Origin: Mesorhizobium sp. ES1-1
GTDB taxonomy: Bacteria > Pseudomonadota > Alphaproteobacteria > Rhizobiales > Rhizobiaceae
DNA length: 64,000 bases
NCBI RefSeq assembly: GCF_020164785.1
Contig: NZ_JAIUGX010000015.1
Location: forward strand, 62,001 to 126,000
Reading direction: 5' to 3'
Part shown: piece by piece, positions 24,661 through 33,600 of the stretch
Layout of the letters: every line of letters starts with the position of its first letter
Numbering within the stretch: position 1 is the stretch's first letter
The notes under the pieces: model-generated
Seen by the model: only the letters and a program-made list of their open reading frames with translations
Databases searched by the model: none
Told to the model about the DNA's origin: nothing
Position numbers and translations under genes: made by a program

Positions 24661-24927
24661 TCAGGCGTCGTGGATCTGTCGGTGTCTCTTCTCGTCTTCC
24701 CCATGAACCAGCAATACTCCTTGCCCGCGATCCGTGGACAGGAGAACGATCCCTGCTGCTTCAAGCGCCCTACGCACCTGATCACGCGTTGTCTCATACA
24801 CCTCGAGCCGGTTCTCGGACTCGAGGCGCTTCAGAGCAGTCAGCGATATTCGGGCCTTGTCAGCGAGCGTCTCCTGCGTCCAACCCAGCAACGCGCGTGC
24901 GGCCCGCGACTGTCGAGCGGTGATCAT
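24661..24927 (-). CDS. qseC: QseC-like XRE-family DNA-binding regulator
   Basis: 88 aa. Starts MITARQSRAARALLGWTQET and continues as a compact Xre-type helix-turn-helix, with ISLTALKRLESE as recognition region and RRALEAAGIVLL at the end. In R7A, QseC controls qseM and its own gene from a shared divergent operator region. Here the gene reads the same way as the qseM-like gene, 60 bp upstream of it, so the arrangement differs. It might also be an unrelated Xre repressor. Confidence 0.65.
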   Translation of the reverse strand: MITARQSRAARALLGWTQETLADKARISLTALKRLESENRLEVYETTRDQVRRALEAAGIVLLSTDRGQGVLLVHGEDEKRHRQIHDA

Positions 24928-25246
24928 GCATGATCACCTCCCATCGCGACCGGCGCGCATTCCAGAACTACGGCTATTTTAGTCGCCTTCGCCCGATACG
25001 CCATACGAAATCGTCGAATCTGGCCAGGGCGTTATCTGCACGGCTGAGCAGGCAGCCCGACTGATTCGCCTGTACGCCGCAATTGCAGCAATTGTGCTGG
25101 CCGTAACGCCGACTAGCGCAAGATGATCCCCAAACGCTCCATGGGAAATGATTGTGATATGTTTGGGGATCATTTTCTTTGTGTTTTGCGCTGGATATGA
25201 TACCCATCCAGATCAGTGCAGCAAAAATGATCCGTAAAGGCATCAC
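24928..25246. promoter_or_regulatory. Divergent control region with hipBA operator-like repeats
   Basis: 319 bp between divergently read regulators. A perfect 13-bp inverted repeat pairs ATGATCCCCAAAC (25123-25135) with GTTTGGGGATCAT (25161-25173). A third copy of the core, AAAATGATCC (25224-25233), lies 13 bp before the hipB ATG and is the exact complement of GGATCATTTT at 25167-25176. CTGGAT/ATCCAG (25191-25211) is a further dyad. HipB of E. coli binds TATCC-N8-GGATA dyads, so these are plausible operators; the 13-bp dyad could also act as a terminator. Confidence 0.5.
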
Positions 25247-25567
25247 ATGAAGGCGGAAGAAGAAACACTGAGGCTGATCGGCGACCATTTTCGCCGCGCG
25301 CGTCTTACAGCGGGGTTGACCCAGGAGCAGGTGGCCGATCTTGCGGGCATTTCGCGCCCGCGCTACCGCGACATCGAGACGGGGGCGGCGGCTGCGCGCA
25401 CCACGACATTGATCAACATTGCCAGGGCGCTTGGGCTGGAAATGATGCTGGTCCCGCAGGCAATGGTGCCCGCCATCGAGGCGCTTTTGCGCCCCGAGGC
25501 CGAGGATGATCATCCGGCCTTCAGCCCGCAACCGGAGAGCGACGATGACAGCCGTCCGTACCGCTGA
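25247..25567 (+). CDS. hipB: HipB-like antitoxin (XRE family)
   Basis: 106 aa. Helix-turn-helix at about residues 10-65 (LTQEQVADLAGISRPRYRDI and TLINIARALGLEMMLVP). The acidic, Pro-rich tail of about 25 residues is typical of antitoxins that neutralise and are degraded. It overlaps the hipA start by 23 nt. In HipBA modules this protein represses its own operon by binding dyads upstream; suitable repeats are present at 25123-25233. First plus-strand gene in the ICE half. Confidence 0.88.
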   Translation: MKAEEETLRLIGDHFRRARLTAGLTQEQVADLAGISRPRYRDIETGAAAARTTTLINIARALGLEMMLVPQAMVPAIEALLRPEAEDDHPAFSPQPESDDDSRPYR

Positions 25568-26786
25568 GACCATCACCGCGCTGGACGTGTTCCTGAACAG
25601 TGCGAAGGTTGGCACGATCGTCAGGACGCCGGGTGATTTCAACGCCTTCAGCCTTGATCCGGCCTATCGCGCGACCGGCGGCATTCCGGTTCTGAGCCTG
25701 TCGCTGCGCGCGGCATCAGGGGGCTTGCGCAAGGATCCGCGACCCGTCGCAGGCAGCCTGCCGCCCTTCTTTGCCAACCTGCTGCCCGAAGACCGGCTGC
25801 GCGAGGCGATGGAAAAGCACCATGCGGGTAATGTCCGGCCGGGGAATGATTTCGATCTCCTGGCCACCCTTGGTGCGGATTTGCCGGGGGCCGTTCGGGT
25901 GCTGCCCAGTGACGGTCAACCCGGCATCGGGGCGGCGCCAACCCAAGGACGGCCCAAGGCCCGCTTCTCGCTGGCAGGCGTGCAAATGAAGCTCTCGGTG
26001 ATGAAGAACACCGGCAAGGGCGGCGGGCTGACCTTGCCGCTCGGGGATGACGAGGGCCAATATATTGCGAAATTCCCCTCGACCGCCTTTCCGGGCGTGT
26101 CGGAGAACGAGTTCGTGAACCTCGCGCTTGCCGAAGCCATCGGCATGGATGTGCCCGAGCGGGAACTGGTCAGCCGAGACCAGTTCGAGGGCATTCCCGA
26201 AGAGTTTGAAACACTTGCCGAGGGGCTGGTCCTGCTCGTGCGACGTTTTGATCGCGGGGCAGACGGGCAGCGCATCCATATCGAGGATTTCGCGCAGGTT
26301 TTCGGCCTGTACCCGGCGCGCAAATATGATGGCGCCGCCTGCCACGACATCGCCTCTGTGCTGAATGTTGCGATCTCGCCGTTCGCGGCACTGGATTTTG
26401 TCCGGCGGCTGACCTTCTCGGTGGTCATGGGCAATGGCGACATGCATCTCAAGAACTGGTCGCTGATCTATCCGGGGGCTGGCGACACGCCCGCGCTTGC
26501 CCCGGTCTACGACATGCTTTCGACCGTTCCCTATATTCCGGCCGATGGGCTGGCACTGTCACTCGGCGGGGAGCGAGCCTTCAAGGGCCTGACCCCGGCC
26601 CGCTGGAAGGCCTTCGCCAACAGGGCACGGCTTCCTGAGCCCGCTGTCCTCAAGGCGGTTGTCGAAACGGTGCGGCGGATCGATGCAAAATGGTGGACGC
26701 TGCCGGAGCGCGAAGTGGTCCCGTCGTCCGTGCTGGAACGCATCGACGCCCACGTGAAAACCATGGTTCCGATCCTGAGCGAATGA
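25545..26786 (+). CDS. hipA: HipA-like serine/threonine kinase toxin
   Basis: 413 aa from ATG 25545; an upstream start at 25506 would only extend into hipB. An N-terminal HipA_N subdomain (LDVFLNSAKVGTIVRTPGDF) is followed by the kinase core: ATP-binding Lys in GQYIAKFPST (about residue 185), catalytic loop VMGNGDMHLKNWSLIY (about residues 293-308) and metal-binding Asp in PVYDMLST. HipA of E. coli phosphorylates GltX and induces dormancy. All catalytic residues seem intact. It probably stabilises the element. Confidence 0.92.
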   Translation: MTAVRTAETITALDVFLNSAKVGTIVRTPGDFNAFSLDPAYRATGGIPVLSLSLRAASGGLRKDPRPVAGSLPPFFANLLPEDRLREAMEKHHAGNVRPGNDFDLLATLGADLPGAVRVLPSDGQPGIGAAPTQGRPKARFSLAGVQMKLSVMKNTGKGGGLTLPLGDDEGQYIAKFPSTAFPGVSENEFVNLALAEAIGMDVPERELVSRDQFEGIPEEFETLAEGLVLLVRRFDRGADGQRIHIEDFAQVFGLYPARKYDGAACHDIASVLNVAISPFAALDFVRRLTFSVVMGNGDMHLKNWSLIYPGAGDTPALAPVYDMLSTVPYIPADGLALSLGGERAFKGLTPARWKAFANRARLPEPAVLKAVVETVRRIDAKWWTLPEREVVPSSVLERIDAHVKTMVPILSE

Positions 26787-26840
26787 TCCGTGCCAGACAC
26801 GGCAGGGCGCGGTGGCGTGACGAATTTCCCGCGGGCACGG

Positions 26841-26870
26841 GAAAAGCCCCGACCTTGCGGTCGGGGCCTT
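26841..26870 (-). terminator. Rho-independent terminator of the DUF736 gene (perhaps bidirectional)
   Basis: Stem GCCCCGACC / GGTCGGGGC (26846-26854 and 26859-26867), 4-nt loop, followed on the minus strand by TTTTC. It lies 15 bp after the stop of the minus-strand DUF736 gene. On the plus strand it is followed by CTTTG, so it may also end hipBA transcripts. Confidence 0.8.
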
Positions 26871-26881
26871 TGTGCCGCACC

Positions 26882-27208
26882 TTAGTCGCCGCGGCGACCG
26901 TTGGGGCGGGACCAGATGAGGGAGAAGGTTTCGCCGTCTTCTTCGTCGAAAAGGTTGGCGTAGATCGGAGCGTTGAAGCTCGGATCGTCCAGCTTGAGGC
27001 CCAGATAGTCGCGGCCCTCGTTGGAGCGCTTGGACCAGGCGGCGCCGATTTCAGCGCGGCCAACCAGAACCCGGTGGCTGGGAGCGTTTTCGCCGGTGGC
27101 GCGCAGGTCGGGGATGATGCGCACGCCCTTGGCCTGGACGCTGAGGGTGACGATTTCGCCGGTGAATTCGTTCGAGCCGGTCTTCTTGAAGGTGCCGATG
27201 GTCGCCAT
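26882..27208 (-). CDS. DUF736 family protein (second copy)
   Basis: 108 aa from ATG 27208 (MATIGTFKKTGSNEFTGEIV). Canonical DUF736: VRIIPDLRATGENAPSHRVL, GAAWSKRSNEGRDYLGLKLD, APIYANLFDEEDGETFSLIW. Function unknown, but it is one of the most constant genes on alphaproteobacterial ICEs. It appears to be a single-gene unit, with about 570 bp non-coding upstream and a strong terminator downstream. It is more acidic and more conserved than the copy at 19519-19854. Confidence 0.93.
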   Translation of the reverse strand: MATIGTFKKTGSNEFTGEIVTLSVQAKGVRIIPDLRATGENAPSHRVLVGRAEIGAAWSKRSNEGRDYLGLKLDDPSFNAPIYANLFDEEDGETFSLIWSRPNGRRGD

Positions 27209-27781
27209 TGTAAGTCTCCGTTTTTTCGTTTCCGAGCCCGCACCATTGCGGCCTCGATGGCGATCGACAGGCCGGAGGCGAACGCTGGCGCACCCCAAAG
27301 GGGCTGGACAGCACAGGAGAAACTTTCTTGTTCCGCGCGGAATGGCGGCTTTGCCGGCAGGGGAAGAAAGTTGTGACGACGCTGTTGCGCTAAAGCGGTC
27401 GAAGCGCATCGCGCTGTTCTTCGGCCAGATCAGGCCATTGAAGAGGCCGTTTGGAGCGGTCGAGACACGGAGAGTGAACGGAGGCGTGGCGACCTTGAGG
27501 CATCCATCGGGATGACCAGACCGGCCACACCGGCATGTCTGTTACCTCGCGTGTCAGGCCGTGCGCATCCTTCTTTCCGGCCCCTCCCACCGGCCTTGCC
27601 CCAACCGGGTTCCAGTTCATCGCGCGAATGTCGGCGCGAACCGCCCAGCGCCCCAGTGGCGGGCCGCGCCTGTGCCTCATACGCCGATCCGGGACTACCC
27701 GCTATTTCCCGCCATCCTACTGACGAAATTGACAGGTGACCCGCACCCGCTTCCGGTCCTGCCTCCACGGATCATTGCGGT
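27209..27781. other. Gene-free region upstream of DUF736
   Basis: 573 bp with no frame I would support as a gene. Contains the dyad AACTTTCTT (27321-27329) / AAGAAAGTT (27364-27372), enclosing a perfect 12-bp palindrome TTCCGCGCGGAA (27331-27342), about 115 bp upstream of the DUF736 start. This looks like a regulator-binding or structured leader site. The rest shows only short overlapping open frames on both strands. Confidence 0.55.
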
Positions 27782-28222
27782 TCAGGTGCGCACAAGGTTT
27801 CCGGCCGCAGGGCCGGTCGCCGCCATGCCCGCGACGCGCAGGAAAGCCGTCACGCCCACCGCGACCGCACCGATGACCGAGAAGATGAGCTGCCAGGTCT
27901 CAGACGGCATCATGTGTTTGACGATCCCGAGTGTCGCGTAAAACCCGGCCATGCCTGCGGGTGCCACAAAGGCCAGTGCGATCAGCAGCCGCACCCAGAT
28001 CGGGCGGACCAGCATGAACAGTCCTTGAGCGACTGCCAGTGTCAGGCCCGCGGCGATAAGACCGACGAGGAGGCTGCCGAGCCAGCCAGCGCCTGTGCCA
28101 TAGGCCCAGATGCCAGTATTCAGGCCGATAAAAAATGGCAGGGCGAATACTGCGAGATTGAACAGCAGCCAGCACATGGTGCCGATGGCTGCAATGGACA
28201 CAAGGATCCCGAGAATGATCAT
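27782..28222 (-). CDS. Four-helix inner-membrane protein of unknown function
   Basis: 146 aa from ATG 28222. Strongly hydrophobic with about four membrane segments (residues about 3-38, 45-72, 78-102, 112-138). Proteins like this are often found near the DUF736 gene on such elements, but I do not recognise a named family. No charged catalytic motif is visible. Length and codon pattern support a real gene. Confidence 0.7.
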   Translation of the reverse strand: MIILGILVSIAAIGTMCWLLFNLAVFALPFFIGLNTGIWAYGTGAGWLGSLLVGLIAAGLTLAVAQGLFMLVRPIWVRLLIALAFVAPAGMAGFYATLGIVKHMMPSETWQLIFSVIGAVAVGVTAFLRVAGMAATGPAAGNLVRT

Positions 28223-28372
28223 GGTGGTGTCTCCGTGCAAGGAATTGGACGGTCGCGCCTTCCACCACCACCATGGCGCAAGACGAAATATAGCATGAAC
28301 ATGCCCGCCTGCACGAGCCGGAATGATCGATGATTTAGATTCTCCGGCTCGTGACGATGGGAAAGGCAGCGC

Positions 28373-29299
28373 TCACGCGCTGCCGGTTCCGAAGCGATAG
28401 ACCGGAATGCCCAGCTTGCGGGCCTTGTCGGCCAGGTTGTCCTGAATGCCGGTGCCGGGGAAGATGATGGCCCCGATCGGCATGGTGGAGAGCATCTGAT
28501 CGTTGCGCTTGAACGGCGCCGCCTTGGCATGTTTCGCCCAGTCGGGCTTGAAGGCGACCTGTGCGACCTTGCGGTTATTGGCCCAGGTCGCCGCAATGCG
28601 TTCCGCGCCCTTGGGCGATCCGCCGTGCAGGAGCACCATGTCCGGGTGCTTGGCATGGACCTGATCGAGCTTGGCCCAGATCGTCCGGTGATCGGTGGTG
28701 TCACCGCCCGAGAAGGCGATCTTCGGTCCGGCGGGCAGCAATACCTCGTTGTCTGCCCGGCGTTTTGCGGCGATGAAGTCGCGGCTGTCGATCATGGCCG
28801 AGGTCATCTGGCGATGGTTGACCCGTGAGCCGGAGCGTTGCGACCAGGGCGTGCCGGTGGTGCGCAGATAGATGTCGGCGGCGGCATCGCGGAAGGTTTC
28901 CATGCTGTCGCGGCGCTCGATCAGGCTTTGGCCCGCGCCGATCAGGGTTTCGAGCTGGACGGATTTGACCTCGCTGCCGTCCTGTTCGCGCTGAAGGCGC
29001 TTCTGTGCCTGCTCGTTATCGTCGAGTTTGGTCTCGATCCGCTCGACAGCGCGGTGGAAGGTGTTGACGGTGGACCAGAGGATCTCGTCGAGGTCGAAAT
29101 CGAGGCTGGTATCGGCCATGGTGGAAATCAGGGCGTCGAAGATGTCGGAGACTGCGCCCTGGATGACGTGATCTTCGGGTGTGATCCGGGGATCGGCCTC
29201 GTCTTCGGAAGGGCGGTAGCCGTAGAGTTCAAGTTCTTCGATGGCATGGCCGGTCGGGGACGTGCTGTGATCGGGTTCGAAATCGTCGTGCGCGTACAT
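28373..29299 (-). CDS. DUF2493 / SLOG-family (cpYpsA-related) protein
   Basis: 308 aa. The C-terminal third is a Rossmann-like SLOG domain: KIAFSGGDTTDHRTIWAKLD, then VLLHGGSPKGAERIAATWA and GAIIFPGTGIQDNLADKARK. SLOG/DUF2493 domains bind nucleotides or NAD-type ligands. The N-terminal 190 residues are acidic and helical with a likely coiled coil (AVERIETKLDDNEQAQKRLQ). Such proteins are standard passengers of alphaproteobacterial ICEs; the ligand and role are unknown. Confidence 0.85.
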   Translation of the reverse strand: MYAHDDFEPDHSTSPTGHAIEELELYGYRPSEDEADPRITPEDHVIQGAVSDIFDALISTMADTSLDFDLDEILWSTVNTFHRAVERIETKLDDNEQAQKRLQREQDGSEVKSVQLETLIGAGQSLIERRDSMETFRDAAADIYLRTTGTPWSQRSGSRVNHRQMTSAMIDSRDFIAAKRRADNEVLLPAGPKIAFSGGDTTDHRTIWAKLDQVHAKHPDMVLLHGGSPKGAERIAATWANNRKVAQVAFKPDWAKHAKAAPFKRNDQMLSTMPIGAIIFPGTGIQDNLADKARKLGIPVYRFGTGSA

Positions 29300-29589
29300 G
29301 GGATGCTTCCGTCAGTTGGACCGCGACCGTCGCGGCCTTCATGGCGACGAAAGCCCACGGGCGGTCCGGTCTGGCAGCGCGAGCCTCTGGCGAGGGCCTT
29401 GATGGCAAAGCCCGGCTGATTTGTTTCGCGCTGTAAAGGCGGCTCCGCCGCCGACGGAAATCAGTCGGGCGCCGCCATTGCTTGACCGGAGCGTTTGTGG
29501 GCCGATCGCCCTCTCAGAAGGCCAAGGCGCGGTCCTCTGCTGATGACAGGATGCGGCCTATGCGCATGACAGGGATTGGAACGGCCCGA

Positions 29590-30645
29590 TCACGGACCCG
29601 TACCGGCTATTGCACTTGAAGCCATGAAGCGGCTGACGTCCTCGGGAGCGATTTGCACCCGGACCTCTGCCCGAACGGCATCCAGCCCGTAAGTTGCGAG
29701 ATCTTCGTTGAAGTCCCCCATCATGGGCGAGAGCGTGATGGCGTCGATCCCGACCTCGTGCGCCCGGTCCACCAGGCTATCGCGTGCGCTGTCACCAGCC
29801 GGATCGTTGTCGCGGACGATATAGAGCCTGCGCAGTTGCGGCGGGAACAGGATGGCCGCGAGGTGTCCGGCCGAGAGCGCGGAAACCATCGGCATGGTGG
29901 GCAGAGCCTGACGCAGCGACAGGATGGTTTCGATACCTTCCCCTGCTGCCATGACATCCTGTGCATCACCGAAACGAACTGCATGTCCGAGCAGGTCGCC
30001 CATTGCCTTCCTCGGCGGATCGACGGGTGCTTTGCCGGAACCATCCGGGGCCAGCCATGTGCGGTGTGCGCCGGTAATCCTGCCATTGAGGTCGGTGACG
30101 GCGGCGATCATTGCGGGCCAGGCTTGCGTCGGGCCATCGTCCTCAGGCCGCCAGTAACAGTTGGGGTGGAAGCGCAGATTTGCGGTCTGGCGTAAATCCG
30201 TAGTGCCGCGTCCGCGTAAATACGCTTCTGCGGTACTGCCGATCAGCGGCTGCGTCATGCGCCAGAGGCGGCGTGCGGCCTCGGATGATCCCGATGGTGC
30301 TGGCGTTTGGGACTGACGGGATGGGGGCTGCGGTTCAGGATGCGGCAGGCTAAGGAAGCGCCGGGCTTCTTCGGCAACGTCTGCGAAGTCGATCAGACCG
30401 AGCGAGTCCCGGATCACGTCCAGCAGATCGCCATATTCCCCCGTGGCCGAGTCCTGCCATTTACCAGCAATGCCTTTTACGCTGTCATGCAGCCGGACGA
30501 ACATGGACCGGCCAGCCGTGTTTCGGACATCGCCAACCTGCCAGTAATTGCCCTGTTTGCGCCCATTCGACAGATAGTGGCGGCACACCGCCTCGGCCTG
30601 TCGGCCGAGACGCTGCGCCAGTTCGGAAGCGTTGAGACGCGCCAT
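29590..30645 (-). CDS. Toprim-domain primase-like protein
   Basis: 351 aa. The N-terminal part has a DnaG zinc-finger-like segment (VCRHYLSNGRKQGNYWQVGD) and SMFVRLHDSVKGIAGKWQDS. The toprim domain is in the second half: VMAAGEGIETILSLRQALPT with the conserved Glu, and RRLYIVRDNDPAGDSARDSL with the DxD motif. Such proteins may prime the transferred strand in the recipient. The start overlaps the stop of the giant helicase gene by 1 nt (TAATG). Confidence 0.88.
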   Translation of the reverse strand: MARLNASELAQRLGRQAEAVCRHYLSNGRKQGNYWQVGDVRNTAGRSMFVRLHDSVKGIAGKWQDSATGEYGDLLDVIRDSLGLIDFADVAEEARRFLSLPHPEPQPPSRQSQTPAPSGSSEAARRLWRMTQPLIGSTAEAYLRGRGTTDLRQTANLRFHPNCYWRPEDDGPTQAWPAMIAAVTDLNGRITGAHRTWLAPDGSGKAPVDPPRKAMGDLLGHAVRFGDAQDVMAAGEGIETILSLRQALPTMPMVSALSAGHLAAILFPPQLRRLYIVRDNDPAGDSARDSLVDRAHEVGIDAITLSPMMGDFNEDLATYGLDAVRAEVRVQIAPEDVSRFMASSAIAGTGP

Positions 30646-33600
30646 TATGCGGCCTCCCGCTCACCGATGCGCAGGGCCGGGAAGCGGTCAAGCAGTTTGC
30701 CGATGATCGCCGGTCCTGTCGCATCGACAGGCACGAAGAAGCGCAGTTTCCACGAGATGATCTCGCTGAAGAGGCCATAGGCCCGCAGCCGGTCGCGCAT
30801 CGCGTCAGTAAAGCCGGTCAGTTCGATCCGGTTGGCGCCCATGACCCGGACGCGGCGCAGTTGCAGACCTTCGGCCAGATCAAGGATCGTGCGACCTTCG
30901 ATCAGCGCGGCATAGGCGGCATCCGGTGTCAGGCTGCTGGTGACGCCACTGGTCGAGGCATTGGCAGCCCAGGCCGGTGATACCCGGCGACCGATGATGC
31001 GTTCGCCCTCGTCGGTCTGGAGCCGATAGATGCGGGAGGAGTCCTGCGGCAGGCGCTTCCAGATTGGCAGAAGCAACCCTGTCACCATATGCAGGATGCT
31101 ATCGGTGAACTCAGGCACCTCGGCCAATTCTGCCTTCCAGGCTGCGCTGAAGGCGGCACGGTCGGCCTCGATCCAGTGGGTTTCGCCCATCGCCCGCACC
31201 GGAATGTTCATCGCCTCCATCGGCCGGATCAGCCGGACGCGCCGTTCGATCTCGCCATCATCCAGCATGACGCTGGTAGTCGGGATCTGCACGGCGGCAC
31301 GACCGGATCGCTCGTTGATGAGCAATCTTGCGCGGGGATCATCCAGTTCCGCCAGGGCTGCATCGAGCGTGACCGGCTGATTGCGCCTGCGCTCGGTGAG
31401 CGTCAGGAGCCGGGTTTCCGCCCCTGTGCCCGGATGGGTGTGGATCATCTGCCGGTCCGTGACGATGAAGCTTTCGGCCTTCAGCGTTTCCAGCCCCATA
31501 TCATAGGTGCCGGATGCCATCGCCCCGTCGATCCGCGCCTGCAGAAGCTGCTCGAAGGCCGAGAACAGGATGCCCTGCAATTCGATGGTCAGCGCCAGCA
31601 GGCGGTTGAGGAAGGTGGTGATTGGCGGCAGTTCATCCTTGATGCCGGTCGAATCCATCAGCTTCAGGCCGGTGGCCGATTCAAACCGTTCGAGCGAGCA
31701 GCCCTCGACCTTGCCGCGCACGATCAGCAGATAGAGCTGACGCAAGGCATCGCGAGCATAGGCGGATTCCAGATTATCCTCGGGACGGAACAGCCCCTGG
31801 CCGCCGGTCTGGCGCTGGCCGCGGGTGATCGCGCCCAGCGTGTCGAGGCGGCGCGCGATGGTCGAAAGAAAGCGCTTCTCGGCCTTCACATCCGTAGCGA
31901 TGGGGCGGAACAGCGGCGGCTGCGCCTGATTGGTCCGGTTGGTGCGGCCAAGTCCCTGAATGGCGGCATCGGCCTTCCAGCCCGGTTCCAGCAGGTAATG
32001 CACGCGCAGCCGCTGGTTTTTCGCCGAGAGTTCGGCGTGATAGCTGCGTCCCGTGCCACCGGCATCCGAGAAGACCAGAATGCGCTTCTGGTCATCCATG
32101 AAGGCCGACGTCTCGGCGAGGTTGGCAGAAGGCGCACGGTTCTCGACCGCAAGGCGTGCCGATGCACCTTCGCCCTTGCGCACGATCCGGCGCGAACGGC
32201 CTGTGACCTCCGCCACCATATCCGTGCCGAAACGCTGCACGATCTGGTCGAGCGCTCCGGGGACAGGCGGAAGCGATCCCAACTGCTCCAGCATCTCGTC
32301 ACGCCGCGCCACGGCTTCGCGGCATTCCACCGGCTGACCATCGCGGAAGACGGGGCGTGACGACAGGTTGCCCTCGCTATCGCTGAACGGTTCATAGAGC
32401 TGCACCGGAAAGGAATGTTGCAAATAGGAGCCTACATACTCCCTCGGAGTGACATCGACGGAAATATCGTTCCATTCCTCGGTCGGGATTTCGGAAAGCC
32501 GCCGTTCCATCAGGGCTTCGCCGGTCGAGACGATCTGGATGACGGCGGCATGGCCCGCTTCAAGATCGGCCTCGATGGACCGGATCAGGGTCGGGGTTTT
32601 CATGGAAGTCAGCAGATGGCCGAAGAAGCGCTGCTTGGTGCTCTCGAACGCCGAGCGTGCGGCGGATTTGGCCTGCCGGTTCAGCGTTCCCTCGCTGCCG
32701 GTGATGTTGGCGGCTTCCATCGCCGCGTCCAGATTCCCATGAATGACCGCGAAGGCGGCAGCATATGAATCGTAGATGTGCCGCTGTTCGTCCGTGAGCT
32801 GATGCTCGATCAGTTCATATTCGACGCCATCATAGGAGAGTGAGCGCGCGGTATAGAGGCCGAGGGATCGCAGGTCGCGGGCCAGCACCTCCATGGCCGC
32901 AACGCCACCGGCTTCGATCGCCTCGACGAACTCGGCGCGGGTCTGGAACGGAAAATCCTCACCGCCCCAGAGGCCGAGGCGCTGCGCATAGGCAAGATTG
33001 TGAACTGTGGTGGCGCCGGTCGCCGAGACGTAAACCACGCGGGCATCGGGCAGCGCGTGCTGGAGCCGCAGGCCCGCACGTCCCTGCTGAGAAGCGGCGA
33101 CATCGCCGCGTTCGCCTTTTCCGCCACCGGCATTCTGCATGGAATGGCTCTCGTCGAATATGATGGCTCCATCGAAATCGGACCCCAACCATTCGACGAT
33201 CTGCTTGACGCGCGAAACCTTCTCGCCCCGGTCGTCGGAGCGTAGCGTGGCATAGGTGGTGAAAAGGATGCCTTCCGACAGCGTGATCTTTGCGCCTTGA
33301 GGGAAGCGCGACAGCGGTGTCACAAGCAGCCGTTCCATGCCGAGCGCCGACCAGTCGCGCTGCGCATCCTCGATCAGTTTGTCGGATTTGGAGATCCAGA
33401 TCGCCTTGCGCCGACCGCGCAGCCAGTTGTCGAGAATGATGGCGGCGGACTGGCGGCCCTTGCCAGCGCCGGTTCCGTCACCGAGCATGAAGCCCCGCCG
33501 AAAGCGGATCGATCCCGCAGCATCTTCGGGCGCGGCGCTCACATTGTCGAAATGCTCGTCCACGGTCCATGCGCCGGCGAGATGATCGGCATGGGCTTCA

